64,000 nucleotides of DNA. It comes from Gillisia sp. CAL575 (GTDB lineage Bacteria > Bacteroidota > Bacteroidia > Flavobacteriales > Flavobacteriaceae). A program made the translations under genes and the position numbers. Positions 1 to 7,357 of the stretch are shown piece by piece. Positions within the stretch are counted from its first letter, which is position 1, and each line of letters opens with the position of its first letter. The stretch is from assembly GCF_000403785.1 (NCBI RefSeq), contig NZ_APHJ01000021.1, positions 1 through 64,000 on the forward strand, given 5' to 3'. Under the pieces are notes generated by a model. That model was not told the DNA's origin and made no database searches. It worked only from the letters and a program-made list of their open reading frames with translations.

Positions 1-445
1 CCAATCGATAAGAGCGGAGATCCTTTTTCAACTTTATCCTGACCTGGAAAAAGCTTACAAATTGTGCCAAAACCTATCTTGGATATTCAACAAAACAAGG
101 GATAAAACCACGGCACTTATAAGATTAGCAAAGTGGGACGAAAAGGTAAGGCAGGCAGCATTTAATAGCTTCAATACAATTGCTAGAACAATGTCAATAC
201 ATTACAAGAACATCCTTAACTACTTCGACAACCGAAGCACAAATGCTTCAGCAGAATCATTCAATGCAAAAATAAAAGCTTTTAGAGCGCAATTCAGAGG
301 CGTTAGAAACATAGATTTTTTCCTCTATAGGCTTACAACAATTATTGCTTAATTCTAAAATCCCACAAGTTTTAGACTTGATCCATGTTGTACCTATGTT
401 GTAACCAGTAGAAACGAAAAAACCCTCTCAGTTTCCTGAAAGGGT
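1..445. mobile_element. Right end of a second integrative element
   Basis: The 60 bases left of the first att copy have the same order of parts as the right end of the 497-23004 island: a pair of 11-bp-spaced TTGTA-containing repeats at about 385-405 (14 of 21 bases match the island's arm repeats), then TAGAAAC, then a perfect hairpin (419-448), then the tRNA 3' segment. I infer that another element of the same kind was integrated at the same site and extends left beyond the window. The ISL3-like transposase lies at or inside its edge. Confidence 0.6.
2..352 (+). CDS. ISL3-like transposase, C-terminal part (cut by window start)
   Basis: The reading frame is open from the first bases of the window to a stop at 350-352, so the gene begins upstream of the window. 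The visible 116 residues resemble the C-terminus of ISL3-type (ISAon1-like) DDE transposases of Bacteroidota; the segment around NRSTNASAESFNAKIK, with the conserved Asn and Glu of the last catalytic block, is the clearest match. Such enzymes cut and paste their own insertion sequence. The stretch at about 360-383 after the stop may be the terminal inverted repeat, but the partner end lies outside the window. The gene sits immediately left of the right end of a second tRNA-integrated element. Family assignment is from recognition, not a search. Confidence 0.75.
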   Translation, partial: QSIRAEILFQLYPDLEKAYKLCQNLSWIFNKTRDKTTALIRLAKWDEKVRQAAFNSFNTIARTMSIHYKNILNYFDNRSTNASAESFNAKIKAFRAQFRGVRNIDFFLYRLTTIIA

Positions 446-448
446 TTT
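419..448 (-). terminator. Hairpin carried at the end of the outer element
   Basis: The arms AAAACCCT and AGGGTTTT enclose an inner TCAG/CTGA stem with a TTTC loop. It occupies the same place relative to the tRNA 3' fragment as the terminator hairpin at 22976-23001, but its sequence differs. It probably terminated the tRNA transcript when this element was the one next to the tRNA. Confidence 0.65.
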
Positions 449-496
449 CCTAGTAGCGGGAACTGGACTCGAACCAGTGACCTTCGGGTTATGAGC
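446..496 (-). repeat. attL: 51-bp copy of the tRNA-fMet 3' end
   Basis: This is identical over 51 bases to 23005-23055. It holds tRNA nucleotides 31-73 (anticodon stem to discriminator base) plus 8 bases downstream, in minus orientation, and breaks off at the anticodon stem, so it is not a functional tRNA. Perfect repeats ending in a tRNA 3' half are the standard mark of tyrosine-recombinase integration. The integrase gene starts 172 bases away. Confidence 0.92.
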
Positions 497-599
497 TTGA
501 ATATGTGAGTACACGAATTAACACAATCACCTTTAAAACCAACTGTTTATAAGACTTCTAATTTTATATGATATCAAATAAATACATCTAAAATCAAAT

Positions 600-621
600 T
601 ATTCTGTACTTATTCTGTACT
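600..621. repeat. Left arm-type integrase site (two ATTCTGTACT copies)
   Basis: ATTCTGTACT occurs at 601-610 and 612-621, an 11-bp period, about 105 bp inside attL and 47 bp before the integrase start. The same 22-base block occurs at 22940-22961 near the other end in the same orientation. Tyrosine integrases with an N-terminal arm-binding domain bind such paired repeats. The position just upstream of the integrase gene would also allow autoregulation, which is inference. Confidence 0.65.
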
Positions 622-667
622 AGGTAATTTTTAATTTGATTACTTTTATATATTAAAGTAATTTATT

Positions 668-1999
668 ATGGCAAGTATAAAAATTGTTTTGAGAAAAAAT
701 ATGATACGAAAAGATAATACGATCCCACTTGCTATTCGTATAAGTGAAAACTATAAAACCAATTATAAGTGGCTTGGTCAATATGTACTTGAAAAAGACT
801 GGGACAAAAATGCTGGTAAAGCAAAAAGAACACACCCCAATTCAAAGAAGCTAAATAATTTCCTATTGAAAAAACTTACTGAAGCTAATGATATTTATTT
901 CGATTCCAAGAAAGAACTCACGACAAAACAAGTCAAGCAAAAACTGAAGGGTGCAGGAGGTTCTAAATCGTTTTTTGCTGTTGCTTCAGATAGAATAAAA
1001 AACAAATATGAGCGTGGCACATTTTCCGTAACAAAATCAGAATTATCAATTCTTTACAACCTAGAAGAATTTTTAAATTTAAACGCGGCGAAGGAAAAAG
1101 TAGTTAGTATTCGAGAAATAAAGGAGCGTAGAAAAAAGCGAATAAGTAAAGGACGAAAAGGCGAACATTCATTTTTGGATTCCGTAGAGGAATTCAAAAA
1201 AAATAAGTCCTTAAAGTTTCAAGATATCAATGAGTCTTTCATCGACAATTTCAAGGACTTCTGTTTAGTCTTTCTTGGACAAAAAACACGTACGGTTACC
1301 AATCAACTTATCTTCATTCGTACTATATTTAACAAAGCGATCCAAATTGGAGTTGTTGATTCAAAGTACTACCCTTTTGGTGGAGAAAAAGAAAAGATTC
1401 GTATTGGTTCCAGTCATAAAATTGGTCTTACTTCCAATGAAATCGAAAAAATAGAATTCTTAAAATTAGAACCAAATACTTCCATTTGGCATACCAAAAA
1501 CGTGTGGCTAATTGCGTTTTACTTTGCAGGCATTAGAATTTCCGATGCTGTCCAATTAAGATGGTCAGACTTTAAAGACGATAGACTCCTTTATATAATG
1601 CACAAAAATGAAAAGCCCGTTAGTTTGAAAACACCTAGTAAAGCAATTACAATATTGAACCAGTATAAAAATCTTAAAGCTGAAAATAATGGTTATGTAT
1701 TTCCTTTTCTTAGCACTGCAGAGATAAATAATAATGAAGAGGTATTTAAAAAAACTAGAAATGCAACCAAACTATTTAATAAGTACTTGAAGCGCATCGC
1801 CACAGAGTGTAACATCGATAAAAATCTTTCAAATCATATTGCACGCCATAGTTTCGGAAATATTGCAGGAGATCGTATCCATCCACTAATGCTTCAAAAA
1901 CTTTATCGACATAGTGACTTAAAAACTACTTTAAATTATCAAGCAAATTTTATCCATAAGGATGCCGACGATGCTTTGGACAGTGTAATAAATTTCTAA
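668..1999 (+). CDS. Tyrosine recombinase / site-specific integrase
   Basis: This 443-residue protein should integrate and excise the island at the tRNA-fMet site. The N-terminal part (about 1-95) has the arm-DNA-binding fold typical of Bacteroidota integrases (ISENYKTNYKWLGQYVLEK), the middle (about 100-240) is a SAM-like core-binding domain, and the C-terminal part holds the catalytic residues: Arg290 in GIRISDAVQL, His390 and Arg393 in HIARH, His415 in YRHSDLKTT and the nucleophile Tyr424. All are present, so the enzyme looks active. It lies alone next to attL and reads away from it. Length is normal for the family. A separate excisionase gene was not recognised. Confidence 0.93.
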   Translation: MASIKIVLRKNMIRKDNTIPLAIRISENYKTNYKWLGQYVLEKDWDKNAGKAKRTHPNSKKLNNFLLKKLTEANDIYFDSKKELTTKQVKQKLKGAGGSKSFFAVASDRIKNKYERGTFSVTKSELSILYNLEEFLNLNAAKEKVVSIREIKERRKKRISKGRKGEHSFLDSVEEFKKNKSLKFQDINESFIDNFKDFCLVFLGQKTRTVTNQLIFIRTIFNKAIQIGVVDSKYYPFGGEKEKIRIGSSHKIGLTSNEIEKIEFLKLEPNTSIWHTKNVWLIAFYFAGIRISDAVQLRWSDFKDDRLLYIMHKNEKPVSLKTPSKAITILNQYKNLKAENNGYVFPFLSTAEINNNEEVFKKTRNATKLFNKYLKRIATECNIDKNLSNHIARHSFGNIAGDRIHPLMLQKLYRHSDLKTTLNYQANFIHKDADDALDSVINF

Positions 2000-2185
2000 A
2001 AATGGATAAATCTGATCTGTCTTTTGAATTAATAGCTTCAATGAATTTCATCCATAATCAGTTATAGAGGTAAGTTGTTAGTTAGACATTATTTGATTGT
2101 GATATACCTTTTCCTTTAAGACCATTGTTTGGGAAGCACATATTTGAGGAGGTAAAAAATTTATTAAAAATAGGCTCTTGATGGA

Positions 2186-2347
2186 TTATAACAATTCTTT
2201 TTTCACAAGATCATAATAAGAATCACTTACCGGGATTCTAAGTTCAGAAAGCAGAAGATCCCGTCTTTTTAAGCCAGTTAACTTATTCTTATTTATGATA
2301 GATGATTTATGTACCCGCATAAAATTATTGGGTAGAGTTCGATCCAG
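2186..2347 (-). pseudogene. LytTR DNA-binding domain remnant
   Basis: Reading the minus strand from 2347 to a stop at 2186-2188 gives 53 residues that look like the C-terminus of a LytTR domain: LPNNFMRVHKSSIINKNKL followed by LKRRDLLLSELRIPVSDSYY. The hallmark RVHKS...N segment and the IPVS.SY block are both present. An in-frame stop lies just upstream (2348-2350), and further upstream the similarity breaks up, so only the tail of a LytTR regulator remains. LytTR proteins normally bind promoters as response regulators; this copy has no receiver domain and no start codon and should be inert. Confidence 0.6.
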
Positions 2348-2468
2348 TTATTTTAGCTATTGGACATATTTATCTTATGAATTTGATTAATATTCATTTA
2401 TTATTATTGTGAGAAAAGCCAAATAACAGCTACTTAAAAATTTAAGCCCCATATCTACCATAACTAAC

Positions 2469-2541
2469 TTGCGCGTGGATCCTGTGCTGTTTTTATAGCG
2501 TACGGGAAGTTAAGCGTAAATAAAAACAGCATAGGGCGCAA
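2469..2541. repeat. Large imperfect inverted repeat downstream of the mob operon
   Basis: TTGCGC at 2469-2474 and CCTGTGCTGTTTTTA at 2481-2495 pair with TAAAAACAGCATAGG and GCGCAA at about 2521-2541, giving a stem of some 20 base pairs with a bulge. It lies beyond the 3' end of the mobilization operon. It could be a terminator, a structured origin element or a second transfer-related site; the sequence does not decide. Confidence 0.55.
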
Positions 2542-2550
2542 ACTACTTAT

Positions 2551-2630
2551 GACGCATTAGTTACAGTAAAAAATGACGCTTTTACTGGGGTTTCCAATCC
2601 AATTACTGTAAAATTAGGATAATTTGCGTC
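2551..2630. repeat. Second inverted repeat (GACGCA...TTACAGTAA)
   Basis: GACGCA and TTACAGTAA (2551-2569) recur as inverse copies TTACTGTAA and TGCGTC (2603-2630), with extra GACGC and CAGTAA copies between them. Together with the repeat at 2469-2541 this makes about 160 bases almost entirely of inverted repeats. I found no coding frame in it. Confidence 0.5.
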
Positions 2631-2634
2631 AAGG

Positions 2635-3102
2635 TCAATTGTCATGACAATGCTTATTTTTCTCTTCCAACCACTGAATAAAATCATCTTCAATCTCCGG
2701 GTTTTTTAATAAATATTCTTGATATTTTTCATTGTTGGTTTCCGTGAAAATTTGATAAAGTTCAAACTTATCGTTTTGCCTTGCAATTAAGGAATATCCA
2801 AAATAACCCAAGAGACTTAATGAAATTATGCCCAGTGAACAAACTAGGATCAGTAGATAATTCGGAATGATCCGTGCGTGTTTTAACTTCTTATCTATAT
2901 TCTTGAGAACTTCATCTTTTAGACTATTTTCTTGCTTCTGTTTCTCTAAGAAACTATTCAAATTCTTATCCAAGGCTTCGGTGCCAATTGGGATACTCAA
3001 GTCGCATAGCTGCTTTGAAAGCTGTTCAAGTTTTAATATAGCAACCTTAAAGTCCTCCATCTCATCGGTCATGAGCTCCATAATTTCGTCTAGCTTTTTC
3101 AT
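2635..3102 (-). CDS. Membrane-anchored coiled-coil protein of the mob operon
   Basis: I do not recognise a named family for this 155-residue protein. Residues 1-75 are charged and heptad-rich (likely coiled coil), residues about 78-107 form one hydrophobic membrane segment (IIPNYLLILVCSLGIISLSL), and the C-terminal 45 residues are acidic. It starts 12 bases after the relaxase stop on the same strand, so it is the third gene of the mobilization operon. By position it corresponds to small accessory Mob proteins that may hold the relaxosome at the membrane; that role is inference. Its last codons (HCHDN, stop) contain a perfect 14-bp palindrome also found upstream of the operon. Confidence 0.7.
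   Translation of the reverse strand: MKKLDEIMELMTDEMEDFKVAILKLEQLSKQLCDLSIPIGTEALDKNLNSFLEKQKQENSLKDEVLKNIDKKLKHARIIPNYLLILVCSLGIISLSLLGYFGYSLIARQNDKFELYQIFTETNNEKYQEYLLKNPEIEDDFIQWLEEKNKHCHDN
2638..2651. promoter_or_regulatory. Palindrome ATTGTCATGACAAT (copy at operon end)
   Basis: This is a perfect 14-bp palindrome overlapping the last codons of the third mob gene. The identical palindrome lies at 4317-4330, just upstream of the likely start of the first mob gene, so the two copies bracket the operon. The half-site ATGACA also occurs in the iterons at 5364-5580. Confidence 0.55.
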
Positions 3103-3114
3103 CTTTTTAATACT

Positions 3115-3981
3115 TTAAAATCCTATTCCCACATCTAGGCTTTTTTTAATTACTTGTTTCACTAAGCCTTTGGCAATACTTGCTGCCATATTACCGCTTA
3201 GTTGAACTGTTTTATCCATTAGTTTTAAACTGTTTGGCACTTCTTTCATTCTTGATATTCCTGAATTTTGTGTAATCTCTCCAATGAGTTTACCTCCAGT
3301 CATAGATCGGTGTACCTCACTTCCCTTCAAATTCACTCCCTTATATTCAAACCGAAAGCCTTGCAACTGATTGGATTTATTGATGCAAGGAATCACTGTT
3401 ACCTGATGTGCTTTCATTTTATTAATATATTCATCAAGTGATTTCGGTCTGGCTTCCAGAACTCGATCATTGATCTGTTTTATTACAAATCGCTGCGGAT
3501 TTAGTTCCTGTAGTTTTTCTTGTTGCACTTCCCGCACTCTGGTAAGGCCTAACTCTTTTGCTACGTTGTCGGCAGCTAGCTGACTTCGTTTTCCAATGAA
3601 ACTATCATTGTATGCCTTTCCATCAAAGCCAATCCGATTGGTATATATATGAACGTGAGTATGTTCTTTATCTCTGTGAACAAATCCTATTGACTGGTTG
3701 TTTTGCAGGCTCATCTCCTTTAAAAACTTTTTAGAAATTTCTTCCAAGTCTTTTACGCTTAAGTTTTTTCCATCTTCAATGGTGGGACTTAGTATAAAAC
3801 TGAGGGTGTTATTAATACATCGCTCATTTTGAGACTGGATGATCTTAAACTCTTCGGTGATCTCTTCCGGCGTATCCCCGGCCAGATATTCCTTCAGTAC
3901 TACTTCCGCATCCTTTTCTTGGTTCCATCCGTATCCAATAGAGGCTCCAGTTCTTGCTATAGAATGTCCCTTGCCAATCAT
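3115..3981 (-). CDS. Relaxase / mobilization nuclease
   Basis: This 288-residue protein nicks DNA at the transfer origin and stays bound to the 5' end during conjugative transfer. Its key block is VHRDKEHTHVHIYTN, with His102, His107, His109 and His111 forming the three-histidine metal site of MOBP/MobB-type relaxases; an N-terminal aromatic residue of the nicking site is expected but Tyr17 is only a guess. The gene overlaps the upstream small mob gene by 4 bases (translational coupling), typical of Bacteroidota mobA/mobB pairs. Length is on the short side but the domain is complete. No coupling-protein gene is near, consistent with a helper-dependent element. Confidence 0.88.
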   Translation of the reverse strand: MIGKGHSIARTGASIGYGWNQEKDAEVVLKEYLAGDTPEEITEEFKIIQSQNERCINNTLSFILSPTIEDGKNLSVKDLEEISKKFLKEMSLQNNQSIGFVHRDKEHTHVHIYTNRIGFDGKAYNDSFIGKRSQLAADNVAKELGLTRVREVQQEKLQELNPQRFVIKQINDRVLEARPKSLDEYINKMKAHQVTVIPCINKSNQLQGFRFEYKGVNLKGSEVHRSMTGGKLIGEITQNSGISRMKEVPNSLKLMDKTVQLSGNMAASIAKGLVKQVIKKSLDVGIGF

Positions 3982-4274
3982 TTCTTGAAGTTTTTTAAAT
4001 GGGATCTAATTTCTTCCGCTAATTCTTGTACTTCTTTGGCAAGTCTTGGATTCCCCTTTTTAAACATATTGCTGATCCGGCTGAAGTTGTTTTTGTATTG
4101 AATCAAGAGTTGATAAGATTCTAACTGTTCTTGAGTAATTCGCTCCACCATATTTATTTTGAATGCCGTAGCACGCAGATATTCAGAAAGGGAAATTCCA
4201 GCCCTGGCCGCTCTTTTTTTGAGCAACTTTTTCTCGTAGATCGAGCAGCGTATCTGGATGTATTCCCGTTTCAT
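3978..4274 (-). CDS. Mobilization accessory protein, ribbon-helix-helix type
   Basis: From the Met codon at 4274 this is a 98-residue protein beginning MKREYIQIRCSIYEKKLLKK, a ribbon-helix-helix DNA-binding N-terminus (strand, then AGISLSEYLRATA as helices), followed by a helical tail. Such MobA/MobC-like proteins bind oriT beside the relaxase and open the nick region. A longer frame starts at 4355, but its extra 27 codons run through a 13-bp inverted repeat with an internal palindrome, which is more likely non-coding; I therefore chose the inner start. It is the first gene of the mob operon and overlaps the relaxase gene by 4 bases. Confidence 0.8.
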   Translation of the reverse strand: MKREYIQIRCSIYEKKLLKKRAARAGISLSEYLRATAFKINMVERITQEQLESYQLLIQYKNNFSRISNMFKKGNPRLAKEVQELAEEIRSHLKNFKK

Positions 4275-4305
4275 CTTTTCTTTTAAAATCTTTGCAACCT
4301 CCGGG

Positions 4306-4348
4306 AGCAAAGCAAGATTGTCATGACAATGACACATCTTGCTTTGCT
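4306..4348. other. Candidate origin of transfer (oriT)
   Basis: A perfect 13-bp inverted repeat, AGCAAAGCAAGAT (4306-4318) and ATCTTGCTTTGCT (4336-4348), flanks a 17-base spacer, and the palindrome ATTGTCATGACAAT sits at 4317-4330. It lies directly upstream of the ribbon-helix-helix mob gene, where Bacteroidota mobilizable elements usually keep oriT. I cannot see the nick site. It could instead be an operator through which the mob operon regulates itself; both may be true. Confidence 0.55.
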
Positions 4349-4377
4349 TCTCCAAATGAAATTCTCCCTTTGGGCGT

Positions 4378-5268
4378 TCACCGGATTTTTTTAATTTTGT
4401 TAGTCAATTCTTTTTCTTTTCTAATTGAGATCAGTTGCTCATTCAAATCTTTATAACTGATATAGCATTCGCTTTTATCTTCCACATGGATATATCGATT
4501 AGTTACTTCTTTAGAATGGATTCTTCCCGACTCATCACGATCCAAATACAAATCAACATCCTTATAATTTTCAAACAATTCCGACATTGGTTCTAAAAAA
4601 GAGAGCGAGTTTAGAACAATCACATCGGAGCTTTCTAGTTGATTTGGATATAACTCAGCCATGGATAACAAATCAAACATGCCCTCCATAATTATCAAAC
4701 GATCTGCATTGTTTTTTAAATAAGTATAACTCTTTGGGGAACTACAGATCTTAAAATATTTATTCCGAAGTTCCCAACCATCTTTGTGATTCTGAAGACC
4801 GATGGAGAAATATGACTTATCCTTTATTTGGTAGGTAACTTCCTTGCAGTATAGTTGCGCTGTTTTTATCGAAATCATTCTAGCCTTTAAATATTGTTTT
4901 AAAGCCAAATGTTGGATGGGTTTCGCTTCCATAACTTCAATTGTCGGAGGATTTTCCTTTTTTAAAATGGGCTGCTGAAAAAAAAAGAAGTCCTTTTCTT
5001 TACTTAATAATTCTAGTGCTTCTTTAACCGAACACTTTTTAATAGCTACGATCAAATCCAGCCCATTTCCGCCCCTTCCTGTTCCATGGTCATACCATTT
5101 GTTCAAAACCAAAGAAACTTTGAAAGAGGCCTGCGTTTCTGACCGAAGGGGACTCAGAAACCAGGCTTCTTTCTCCGTTGCCCTGCTCGGAAAGTGCCCG
5201 AAGCTGGCCAGCGTTTTTACGATGGAAAGATTTCGGGCTCTTTCGCAGGTTATTCTTTTTGAACTCAT
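4378..5268 (-). CDS. Toprim-domain primase (CHC2-like)
   Basis: This is a 296-residue DnaG-like primase of the kind carried by Bacteroidota mobilizable elements. The N-terminal 90 residues have the CHC2 zinc-finger layout (WFLSPLRSETQASFKV, then WYDHGTGRGGNGLDLI) although the metal-binding cysteines of classical DnaG are not conserved. The toprim domain has the catalytic Glu195 in IIMEGMFDLL and the acidic DRD at 243-245 (YLDRDESG). It probably primes replication of the excised or transferred strand, working with the helicase at 5611-6819. Stop codon lies about 100 bases before the mob gene start; the iteron array lies upstream of its start. Confidence 0.85.
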   Translation of the reverse strand: MSSKRITCERARNLSIVKTLASFGHFPSRATEKEAWFLSPLRSETQASFKVSLVLNKWYDHGTGRGGNGLDLIVAIKKCSVKEALELLSKEKDFFFFQQPILKKENPPTIEVMEAKPIQHLALKQYLKARMISIKTAQLYCKEVTYQIKDKSYFSIGLQNHKDGWELRNKYFKICSSPKSYTYLKNNADRLIIMEGMFDLLSMAELYPNQLESSDVIVLNSLSFLEPMSELFENYKDVDLYLDRDESGRIHSKEVTNRYIHVEDKSECYISYKDLNEQLISIRKEKELTNKIKKIR

Positions 5269-5363
5269 AGTCTCTTATTTTATCATTTATATTTTTTCTT
5301 TCAGTAGCATTTTTTTTGAGTGGAATTGTGCTTATTTGTTAGGCTCCTTCTTCTTTAATTATT

Positions 5364-5588
5364 TGTCATCATTTTATTTTTGATGACACTTTGATGACAG
5401 TTTGATGACAGCTGTATCTCTTACTATCACTGGTCTTAGAGTATTCTGTCATCAAATCATCAAAAAAAGAAAGAATTTAAAAGTGTTTACTCCAAAAACA
5501 GCTTTGATTTTGATGAAATGATGACAGCGCCCCGAACCCCCTCTAAAATCAAGGGTTTCCGTGTCATCATTTTGTCATCAAATCATCA
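5364..5588. repeat. Iteron-like array, candidate replication origin
   Basis: TGATGACA or its complement occurs eight times: 5364, 5381, 5392, 5403, 5447, 5519, 5562 and 5573 (start positions). The copies at 5381, 5392 and 5403 are in tandem with an 11-bp period, and TGTCATCAAATCATCA is repeated exactly at 5447-5462 and 5573-5588. The array fills the 340-base gap between the primase and helicase genes. Iterons between replication genes suggest the origin used by the excised circle, or an operator array for the replication genes. No gene is seen in this gap. Confidence 0.7.
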
Positions 5589-5610
5589 TTTTCCTTTTTA
5601 TTTCTCGGAT

Positions 5611-6819
5611 TCAATCTGAGTTTTGATCTTCAAAATGCTCCAGGAGGAACTTTTTATTTATAGTGAAATAGCGTCCTTTGCCATCTGAAAGATTTGTGCT
5701 GCCATCTCCCCAGAGCGTAAACTTTTGATAGCGGTTCGAGTTCGGACTACTTTCAAGCTTCCAGTCTTTCTTTAAAATTTTCCGGATCTGGGTTAAATCT
5801 GTCCGCAACCTTGTTTTGCTCAAAGCATTTAAAACATCCAAGGGACAGCACTTGATTTCTTCGAGATCGTGATTTTCCATCACCATCAGAAGAATACTGG
5901 CTAGCTCCTTCTCCACCCTGTTTCGATTGTTCTGAACCAGTTTGGTTAGGGCCGGGGTTTCAATTTGTTTGGGTGTAAACCACATTCGGGTTTGATGGGG
6001 ACTATGTAAGTTTCGATTTTGAAGAAAATAGAGAAAGGCTGGAATTTCCTTTTCTAGGCATTCTAAGAATCCAGTGTGTTCCTTTTTAACCGAAGGAACT
6101 TTCAACACCCAGAATCGTGTTTCATGATGATCTATTTTTATAAAGTTCTCTTCGTTGTTACTGCAAAGGATGAACTTCCCAAAGAATTCTACTTCTCGCT
6201 TGTCCACTCCCTTTTTCTCCAGTTTGTTGTAGTTGGTCGTGCTTAAATACTTTATGCGTTCCGTGAGCTCTTCTTTATTGAACAGGACTTCATCGATACA
6301 GATCAGCAATTTATTCGCCCAATCGGCATTGAACTGACTGCTAAAGCTATCATTGGTAAGGTAGGTCAGGTTGTTTTCAAAGATTTGCTTGAGCCATTTC
6401 AAAAAAGTGCTTTTACCAGTGGAGCGTTCCCGGGATACCAGACAAAGAATAGGTAGTATTTGAATTGGTTTGGTATATAGGAGTTGGAGATAATCCAAAC
6501 CTAGTTCATAGTGATCTCCAAAAATATGTTTTACAAACTCTAAAGATTTAGGACAAATTCCCTCAGTGATCCTATGACTTAGTGGGGAGTAAGTATTGTA
6601 AAAGTTGTTATAAGTGGATTGAAAATTTAGATGATTTGGAATACAAGTAAAGCCATCGAATTTTGGAATACTGGCTAGAAATGTTTTTCCATGGTCTTGG
6701 CGAATGGTTTCAATATTCCAAGAAACCAGAAGTTCATTTACCTGTCCGGCAATGGTGGGTGCTTCAACTATTTTGTAATAACTGACCCCTACGCGTATAT
6801 ATGAATTTTCATTTTGCAT
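5611..6819 (-). CDS. D5/VirE-like replicative helicase (primase-helicase ATPase)
   Basis: This 402-residue protein matches the ATPase core of phage/plasmid primase-helicases (VirE / DUF5906-like). Walker A is RERSTGKSTF at about 130-139, Walker B is LLICIDEVLF at about 171-180, and FILCSNNEENFIKID downstream is the sensor region. The C-terminal 120 residues are probably a winged-helix DNA-binding part. It is expected to unwind the element's origin after excision or during transfer. It lacks the N-terminal primase-polymerase domain, which the separate toprim protein could supply. The iteron array follows its 3' end. Confidence 0.8.
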   Translation of the reverse strand: MQNENSYIRVGVSYYKIVEAPTIAGQVNELLVSWNIETIRQDHGKTFLASIPKFDGFTCIPNHLNFQSTYNNFYNTYSPLSHRITEGICPKSLEFVKHIFGDHYELGLDYLQLLYTKPIQILPILCLVSRERSTGKSTFLKWLKQIFENNLTYLTNDSFSSQFNADWANKLLICIDEVLFNKEELTERIKYLSTTNYNKLEKKGVDKREVEFFGKFILCSNNEENFIKIDHHETRFWVLKVPSVKKEHTGFLECLEKEIPAFLYFLQNRNLHSPHQTRMWFTPKQIETPALTKLVQNNRNRVEKELASILLMVMENHDLEEIKCCPLDVLNALSKTRLRTDLTQIRKILKKDWKLESSPNSNRYQKFTLWGDGSTNLSDGKGRYFTINKKFLLEHFEDQNSD

Positions 6820-7357
6820 CTCAGCTAGGATGATGTCAACCTAAAACGATTCTTTAAAATCACATTTATTTATTGAAAAGTAAAACCGTTCTGACAATTC
6901 ATCAATTAAAGATAGTTAAAATCAGTTTTAATTGAATATTATTTATAAATAATTAAATTTGATTAAGAATAGTGTAGTTTAATATCAAATAAGAACTATT
7001 TACAAATTTTAACACATCAAATGATATCAATTGGTTGAATTTAATTTTTTGTTGTTTCTGGAGATATATATAAAAACGGTAGAAAGAGTGTAATGATTGA
7101 AAAATAAGCTAGCATTCGAGAAGGATTCACTTGAAAAAATACATTTATATTAATGAGTCCCTACTATATTTTAAAGCAATCTATTTAATATGATACGCAT
7201 GTATCTGAACTTATAAATTATCTTCTTCACATGGATTTATTTTAAAAACAAAACAGCTTAAAGCCATACACAGTTACAATTCGAACCAGCCAAGGCTCTA
7301 AAATAATCTTGAAGACTTAAATATTAAACGTAATATTGCAATTAAATAATAAATAAA
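6820..7357. other. AT-rich gap between helicase and ars genes
   Basis: There is no convincing gene on either strand in about 540 bases. The sequence is very AT-rich, holds the presumed promoter of the minus-strand replication genes near 6820-6950, and toward the right the first of two 41-base similar repeats that flank the arsenic cassette (7257-7297). Upstream of arsR, AAATATTAAACGTAATATT (about 7319-7337) has dyad symmetry that could bind ArsR. Confidence 0.5.
7257..7297 (+). repeat. Left flank repeat of the ars cassette
   Basis: This is 41 bases matching 9419-9459 at 34 positions (TAAAGCCATACACA... AATTC ..ACCAGCCAA.GCT). The two copies have the same orientation and enclose arsR-arsC-acr3. 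The right copy overlaps the acr3 stop codon. The repeats may mark the boundaries of a cassette moved as a unit. Confidence 0.55.

Noticed and set aside
653-835. Minus-strand 60-residue frame over the integrase start
   Set aside because: Antisense to the integrase N-terminus, with low-complexity hydrophobic composition caused by AT-rich sequence.
3978-4355. Longer mob protein starting at 4355
   Set aside because: The extra 27 codons run through a perfect 13-bp inverted repeat with an internal palindrome; the ribbon-helix-helix domain begins at the Met codon at 4274.
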